A stretch of 64,000 bases of DNA from CAZMVY01 sp964653435. GTDB taxonomy: Bacteria > Planctomycetota > Phycisphaerae > UBA1845 > PWPN01. Position 1 is the stretch's first letter, and each line of letters starts with the position of its first letter. The notes under the pieces are model-generated. The model was not told where the DNA came from and ran no database searches. It saw only the letters and a list, made by a program, of their open reading frames with translations. Position numbers and translations under genes: made by a program. Positions 59,358-64,000 of the stretch are shown piece by piece. The DNA is taken from the NCBI GenBank assembly GCA_964653435.1, contig CAZZFA010000017.1, positions 1 through 64,000 of the forward strand, written 5' to 3'.

Positions 59358-60617
59358 ATGAGATACGACGTGACCGACATAAAGCTGGCGGCCGGGGGAA
59401 AGAAGCGGATCCTGTGGGCGGACGGGGACATGCCCGTGCTGCGGCTCGTCCGCGAGCGATTCGCGAAGGAGAAGCCGTTGCGGGGCGTGCGGATGAGTGC
59501 GTGCCTGCATATCACGGCGGAAACCGCGAATCTGGCGCGGACGTTGCAGGCCGGCGGGGCGAGTCTGGTGCTGTGCGCGTCGAATCCGCTGAGCACGCAG
59601 GATGACGTAGCCGCCAGCCTGACGAAGGATTTCGGCATTCCCGTCTTCGCACGCCGTGGGGAGAATGTCGCGACGTTCTACAGGCATCTGAACGCGGCGG
59701 TCGACCACCGGCCGAACATCACGATGGATGACGGGGCCGATCTGGTGCACCTGCTCCATACGGCGAGGAAGAAGGAGGCGGGCAACATCGTCGCGTCAAT
59801 GGAGGAGACGACGACGGGGGTCATCCGGCTGCGGGCCATGCAGGCGCAGGGAACATTGATGTTCCCCGTGATCGCCGTGAACGATGCGAATACGAAGCAC
59901 CTGTTCGACAACCGCTACGGCACCGGCCAGAGCACGCTCGACGGCGTGATTCGCGCGACGGACGTGCTGATGGCGGGTCGGAAGGTCGTTGTGGCCGGGT
60001 ACGGCTGGTGCGGGCGGGGCGTTTCGACGCGGGCCCGCGGGATGGGCGCGCTCGTGACGGTTACGGAGGTGGACCCGCTCAAGGCGCTCGAGGCGGTCAT
60101 GGACGGGTTCGATGTGCGGCCGATGGCCGAGGCGGCCGCGTTCGGCGACCTGTTTATCACCGTCACGGGCGACAAGCACGTCATTCGCAAGGAGCACTTC
60201 GCCCGGATGAAGGACGGCGCGATGGTCTGCAACAGCGGGCACTTCGACGTCGAAATCGACATTCCGGCGCTGGCGAAGATGGCGAAGAAGATCAACAAGG
60301 ACGTGCGCCACTGCGTGGACGAGTATGTGATGAAGGACGGGCGGCGGATCTACCTCCTGGCGGAGGGCCGACTGGTGAATCTCAGCGCGGCGGAGGGACA
60401 CCCGGCCAGCGTGATGGACATGAGCTTTGCGACGCAGGCCCTGAGCACCGAGTTTGCGGTGAAGAACAAGGGGCGCCTGGCCGTGGCGGTGCACAATGTG
60501 CCGCAGGAGATCGACGCGTGGGTCGCGCGGCTGAAGCTTCAGAGCATGGGCATCCGGATCGACAGACTCACGGCGGAGCAGAAGCAGTACCTGGCGTCAT
60601 CGGGTGAAGGGACGTAA
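59358..60617 (+). CDS. sahH: S-adenosylhomocysteine hydrolase
   Basis: A 419-residue NAD-dependent enzyme that splits S-adenosylhomocysteine to adenosine and homocysteine in the methyl cycle. Motifs: MSACLHITAETANLARTL, EETTTGVIRLRAMQ, NDANTKHLFDNRYGTGQST, NAD loop VVVAGYGWCGRGVSTRARGMG (given here as adjoining parts VVVAGYGWCGRG and VSTRARGMG), GDKHVI, SGHFDVEID and EGRLVNLSAAEGHP. Length is that of the compact bacterial/archaeal form without the 40-residue insert. Confidence 0.96.
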   Translation: MRYDVTDIKLAAGGKKRILWADGDMPVLRLVRERFAKEKPLRGVRMSACLHITAETANLARTLQAGGASLVLCASNPLSTQDDVAASLTKDFGIPVFARRGENVATFYRHLNAAVDHRPNITMDDGADLVHLLHTARKKEAGNIVASMEETTTGVIRLRAMQAQGTLMFPVIAVNDANTKHLFDNRYGTGQSTLDGVIRATDVLMAGRKVVVAGYGWCGRGVSTRARGMGALVTVTEVDPLKALEAVMDGFDVRPMAEAAAFGDLFITVTGDKHVIRKEHFARMKDGAMVCNSGHFDVEIDIPALAKMAKKINKDVRHCVDEYVMKDGRRIYLLAEGRLVNLSAAEGHPASVMDMSFATQALSTEFAVKNKGRLAVAVHNVPQEIDAWVARLKLQSMGIRIDRLTAEQKQYLASSGEGT

Positions 60618-60865
60618 CGGGCATCGCACGCACGATCTGCGATGCGGGCCGCGTCATTGCGGCGACCGGTTCGCGGCCGCGAGCCTCGCCCGGTTTCCGC
60701 GCCCGCGGGACTGTCGGAGAACCGCGGGCGGCCGGCATCGACGTCCGAAAACGGCGCAACCGATGTTCCCGAACGGTCCGACAGGGCCGTCGGGTTCGTC
60801 GGTTGCTTTGCTTTCGGGAAACGGTGCGGGGCTTGCGCGGCCGCCCGGTCGTTACGGCTCGCCGC

Positions 60866-61153
60866 TCAGGCATGCCGGGCGGGCTTGTGCGCTTTCATGC
60901 CGCGCGTGTGCGACGCCGACTTCTTGCCGTCGGCGCTCGCGTGCGCCCGGGCGTGCTTTTTCGCCTTGGCGTGTTTGTGTGCCTTGGCGGCATGCTTGTG
61001 GGAGCGCTTTGCGTGCTTGTGCGCCTTCCCGTGCGTTTTCGCCGCATGGGTCTGGGCGGCGACGGCCGGGGTGGCGCTGACGAGTCCCGTCGAGAGCCCC
61101 AGCGCGGCGGCCAGGCCGACGGACAACCACTTCGTGATCCTTGGCAGGTGCAT
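60866..61153 (-). CDS. Small secreted His/Lys/Ala-rich protein
   Basis: A 95-residue protein: signal peptide (MHLPRITKWLSVGLAAAL, cleavage near AVA-AQ), then about 60 residues made almost only of His, Lys, Ala with Arg and Ser, in imperfect AHKHAK units (for example KAHKHAKRSHKHAAKAHKH). AGGAGG lies seven bases before ATG 61153, and the gene is clearly separated from its neighbours. The mature part is strongly basic and could bind metal ions or polyanions such as surface polysaccharide. No family assigned. Confidence 0.75.
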   Translation of the reverse strand: MHLPRITKWLSVGLAAALGLSTGLVSATPAVAAQTHAAKTHGKAHKHAKRSHKHAAKAHKHAKAKKHARAHASADGKKSASHTRGMKAHKPARHA

Positions 61154-61347
61154 GTGATAACCTCCTGTCTGTCCGTGCACCGTTTGATGCGGGGGAGCTT
61201 CGTTTCGCGGCGGGATACTCGTCCTTGCGTACCCAAGGGAGACTACGCCGTCCTCGTTGACGCGCGAGACGCCTTCGCCGCAGCAGACCCTGCACCAAAG
61301 GACATCGCCGGCAGTCTACCCCGGTCGCCGTCCGACTGCAAGGGCCG

Positions 61348-63813
61348 TTACGGATAGAGAAGATATGCCGCTCGCGTCTTTCGGAACGCGTCCAGATCGG
61401 CCTGCCAGACGCGGGGAACCGTCGCGGGGTCTTTCGCCTCCTGAATGGCCCTCATCGCCGCGGCGTTCGCGAGCAGATTGTTCACCTTCGGGAAGTCGAA
61501 CTTCTCCCCGAAGAGCGTGCGCAGATGCCACACGATCGTGATGCCCGTGAGCACCGGGTCCACCGCATCGCGGTCGGCCACCAGCACGTAGACGCCGCCG
61601 CACTTCTGCTCGCCGAGCTTGCTGCCCCGCGCCGGCGTGAACTCGATCGGGATGAACCGCACACCCGGCAGGTTCGCCTCGTTCAAGGCGGCGGCCAGCC
61701 GACGGCCGTCCACCCACGGGGCGCCGAACATCTCGAACGGCTGGTCCGTGCCACGGCCGACCGACATGTTCGTCGCCTCGATCAGGCAAACGCCGGGATA
61801 CAGCAGGGCCTGGTTGAGGTTCCGCATGTTCGGCGACGGGTTGATCCAGAGCAGGCCGGTCTGGTCGTACCACATGTCGCGGGTCCAGTTCTCCATGCGG
61901 ATCACGGTGAGGTCCGCGCCGATCTTGAGCTCCGCGTTCCACATCGTGGCGAGTTCGCCCATCGTCATTCCGTGGGCGACGGGCATCCGCGTGAAGGCGG
62001 TGAACCCGAGCCGGTCGGCGTCGGCGATCGGACCGCCGACATACAGCCCGCGGATCGGATTCGGCCGGTCGAGCACGACGTAGCGGATTCCGTGCCGGGC
62101 CGCGGCCTTCATGCAGTTTCCCATCGTCGTCTCGTACGTGTAGAAGCGGGCGCCGACGTCCTGAATGTCGAAGACCAGCGTATCGACGCCCCGGAGCATC
62201 TCCTCGGTGGGGGTATTCGTCTTGCCGTAGAGGCTGTAGATCGTCAGGCCCGTGGCCGGGTCCTTCTCGTCCTGGACTTTCTCGTCGAGGAGGCCGCGGA
62301 AGCCGTGCTCCGGCGCGAAGAGCGCGACAAGCTTCACGTTCGGCGCCCTGGCGAGCAGGTCCACGATGAACTGCCCGTCGCGGCTCCTGGCCGTATGGTT
62401 CGTGATCACGCCGACATTCCGACCGGCCAGTTGCCGGAATCCGTCCCGGACGAGGACGTCGAGTCCTGTCAGGACCTGCGCGTTCTTCACGGCGGTGCTG
62501 TGAGATTGCATGGGGTCTCCCTTCCGGACGGTCGTTTGCCCCTGTCCGGCCTGCGGCAGGGCGGAACCCACCACGGCGGCCAGTCGGTCCGCTTCGGCCG
62601 GGTAGACCGCCGACGCGGCGACGGTGCCGATCTTGCGCCGGAGGGCGATCACATTGCCTTTGCCGTTCGGGTGGACGGAGTTCGTCAGGATGATCACATA
62701 CATCTTCGATGTCGGGTCGATCCACAGGCTCGTGCCGGTGAAGCCGGTGTGTCCGAACGATCGGCCGGCCGGGAACAGCTCGCCGCGCGGCGAACTGTAG
62801 CCCGTAAGAATGTCGAAACCGAGTCCGCGGAGGCGATTCTCCGGGCCGACCGCTCGCGGGCGGGTCATCTCGGCGACCATCTTCGCGGAGAGGATCCGGG
62901 TGCCGTCGATCTCGCCGCCGTTGAGGATCATACGGCACCAGCGGGCCACATCGTCGGCCGTGCTGAAGAGCCCGGCGTGGCCGGCGACGCCGCCGAGGGC
63001 GTATGCCCGCGGGTCGTGCACCTCGCCGACGATCCACGCGCCGTTGCGCTTCTCCGTGGGGGCGCACCAGGCTCGCCAGGACTGCGGAGGCCTGAAGGTC
63101 GTCATCTTCATGCCGGCGGGAACGAAGATTTCCCTGTGGGCAAACTCATCGAGGGGCATGCCGGCGACGCGTCTGACGAGCCCGCCGAGCACGATGTAGT
63201 TCAGGTCGCTGTACGCGAATGTGCCGGTCGGCACGTGCAGACCGAGCCCGTAGATCTTCTTCATCGCCGCTTCGGGACCGTCGGCATAGTCCTTCAGCGA
63301 GTTGTCGGGGATCAGGCCGCTTGTGTGCGTGAGCAACTGCTCGACGGTGATTTCGCCTTTGCCGTTTGCCGCAAACTCCGGGATGTACTTCGCAACCGGG
63401 TCGGACAGGGCGACCCGACCCCGGTCGATCAGGATGGCCACGCTTGTGGCCGTTGCGATGATCTTCGTGCAGGAAGCCATGTCGAAGACCGTCTGAACGG
63501 TCATCTCCTGGCGGTCCGGCTCGACCTGGCGGTTGCCGTAAGCCTTTCGCCAGAGGATCCTGTCGCCGAGCCCCACCAGCACGACGCCCCCCGGGCACTG
63601 TCCGTCCCGGATTGCCTCGGCCATCAGATCGTCGATGCGGCTCAGGCGCGAGACCTCCAGCCCTCCCGGTCCGGGGGCGTTGGGGTGCGCCGGGGCGGAT
63701 CGGGTGGACTGGGCCGGCGCCCGGAGGCCGGGGACTGCGATCGTCAGCAGTATAGCGACCGCGACAGGCACGCGTCGGCCGCGGACGATGAGGCGGGGTG
63801 GGTCGCTGTTCAT
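61348..63813 (-). CDS. Serine beta-lactamase-like hydrolase fused to a NamZ-type exo-N-acetylmuramidase
   Basis: An 821-residue exported protein with a signal peptide (VPVAVAILLTIAVPGLRAPA). Residues about 55-400 are a class C beta-lactamase-like hydrolase: FDMASCTKI (SxxK nucleophile), FAYSDLNYIVLG (Tyr motif, YSD rather than YxN) and SFGHTGFTGTSLWIDP. Residues about 440-820 are the DUF1343/NamZ domain: LVRDGFRQLAGRNVGVITNH, LFAPEHGFRG, DTLVFDIQDVGARFYTY and LDRPNPI. Separate enzymes of these types occur together in the B. subtilis muropeptide operon. Probably it trims peptide and MurNAc from peptidoglycan fragments. ATG 63831 is an alternative start. Confidence 0.88.
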   Translation of the reverse strand: MNSDPPRLIVRGRRVPVAVAILLTIAVPGLRAPAQSTRSAPAHPNAPGPGGLEVSRLSRIDDLMAEAIRDGQCPGGVVLVGLGDRILWRKAYGNRQVEPDRQEMTVQTVFDMASCTKIIATATSVAILIDRGRVALSDPVAKYIPEFAANGKGEITVEQLLTHTSGLIPDNSLKDYADGPEAAMKKIYGLGLHVPTGTFAYSDLNYIVLGGLVRRVAGMPLDEFAHREIFVPAGMKMTTFRPPQSWRAWCAPTEKRNGAWIVGEVHDPRAYALGGVAGHAGLFSTADDVARWCRMILNGGEIDGTRILSAKMVAEMTRPRAVGPENRLRGLGFDILTGYSSPRGELFPAGRSFGHTGFTGTSLWIDPTSKMYVIILTNSVHPNGKGNVIALRRKIGTVAASAVYPAEADRLAAVVGSALPQAGQGQTTVRKGDPMQSHSTAVKNAQVLTGLDVLVRDGFRQLAGRNVGVITNHTARSRDGQFIVDLLARAPNVKLVALFAPEHGFRGLLDEKVQDEKDPATGLTIYSLYGKTNTPTEEMLRGVDTLVFDIQDVGARFYTYETTMGNCMKAAARHGIRYVVLDRPNPIRGLYVGGPIADADRLGFTAFTRMPVAHGMTMGELATMWNAELKIGADLTVIRMENWTRDMWYDQTGLLWINPSPNMRNLNQALLYPGVCLIEATNMSVGRGTDQPFEMFGAPWVDGRRLAAALNEANLPGVRFIPIEFTPARGSKLGEQKCGGVYVLVADRDAVDPVLTGITIVWHLRTLFGEKFDFPKVNNLLANAAAMRAIQEAKDPATVPRVWQADLDAFRKTRAAYLLYP

Positions 63814-63982
63814 GGGCGGAATTGTAATCACGCAGCGCCCCGGCTGCCACTTCCCGGGTCGCGCACGCGGGGCAGGTCCGGTGAGCTGTCTGCGATGACT
63901 TCCGCGGCCGCACCGAGTACCATGATGCGGATCCGGGAGGCCGGATGCGCGCGGCGCGAGTCGTCCGCCGGAGGAGCCGGAA

Positions 63983-64000
63983 ATGGCCGAGGTGTTGAGC
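63983..64000 (+). CDS. Start of a gene cut by the window edge
   Basis: GGAGGA at 63970-63975 followed by ATG at 63983 and an open frame reading MAEVLS to the last base. Ribosome site and spacing are good, but six codons do not identify the product. Confidence 0.4.

Overview
The window is GC-rich, gene-dense bacterial chromosome. It most likely comes from a planctomycete, probably near the Phycisphaerae. The clues are a secreted multidomain protein ending in two dockerin-like D-x-D-x-D-x-D repeats, a pseudopilin of the kind that is expanded in planctomycetes, a GreA domain on the end of a long helical protein, and short palindromic dispersed repeats between genes. This placement is inferred from gene content; no rRNA is present. 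Two normal tRNAs (Cys, Asp) and one abnormal tRNA-like element are present. I see no insertion sequence, prophage or CRISPR array.

Layout. 0-1.4 kb: a 70-bp tandem repeat, tRNA-Cys and a dispersed repeat. 1.4-4.4 kb (minus): feoA-feoB and a small Cys-rich membrane protein for ferrous iron uptake, behind a Fur-box-like palindrome. 4.8-5.6 kb: recO, apparently leaderless. 6.3-13.2 kb (minus): a housekeeping run pheA, tpiA, secG, yicC, gmk, rpoZ, coaC, coaB, pcm with several 4-base overlaps; gmk carries an extra HEPN-like N-terminal domain. 13.4-16.2 kb: a zinc/manganese ABC importer. 16.2-23.2 kb: secreted proteins (GHL10-type glycosidase, metallophosphoesterase, nucleoside hydrolase fused to an FmdE-like domain).

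23.3-31.8 kb is the most unusual region. Two divergent operons start from promoters about 100 bp apart. The minus operon encodes a zinc-ribbon protein, a dynamin-like GTPase and a protein with two CxxC...CxxH modules. The plus operon encodes a cation/proton antiporter, a universal stress protein, a second two-module CxxC...CxxH protein, a small TPR protein and a second dynamin-like GTPase. The plus operon has a structured leader ending in an intrinsic terminator, a candidate ion-sensing riboswitch. I propose this as a membrane and ion stress (or defence) system; that role is inference.

32-43.8 kb: an RNase H-fold protein, an MFS transporter, then an exopolysaccharide locus like PEP-CTERM/XrtA-associated loci (Wza, Wzz, tyrosine kinase, FemAB, two glycosyltransferases, GNAT, polysaccharide deacetylase). 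No exosortase is present in the window, and a defective tRNA-like sequence sits between two of its genes. 44-48.7 kb: CstA-type transporter, Fur-family regulator with a palindrome on its promoter, di-heme cytochrome c peroxidase and bacterioferritin, which together look like a peroxide/iron module. 48.9-53.6 kb: pseudopilin, beta-propeller lipoprotein and GreA fusion. 53.8-57.8 kb: divergent tandem universal stress protein and P-type cation ATPase. 58-64 kb: tRNA-Asp, trpF, sahH, a His/Lys-rich secreted protein, a serine hydrolase-NamZ fusion, and the first codons of a gene cut by the window edge.
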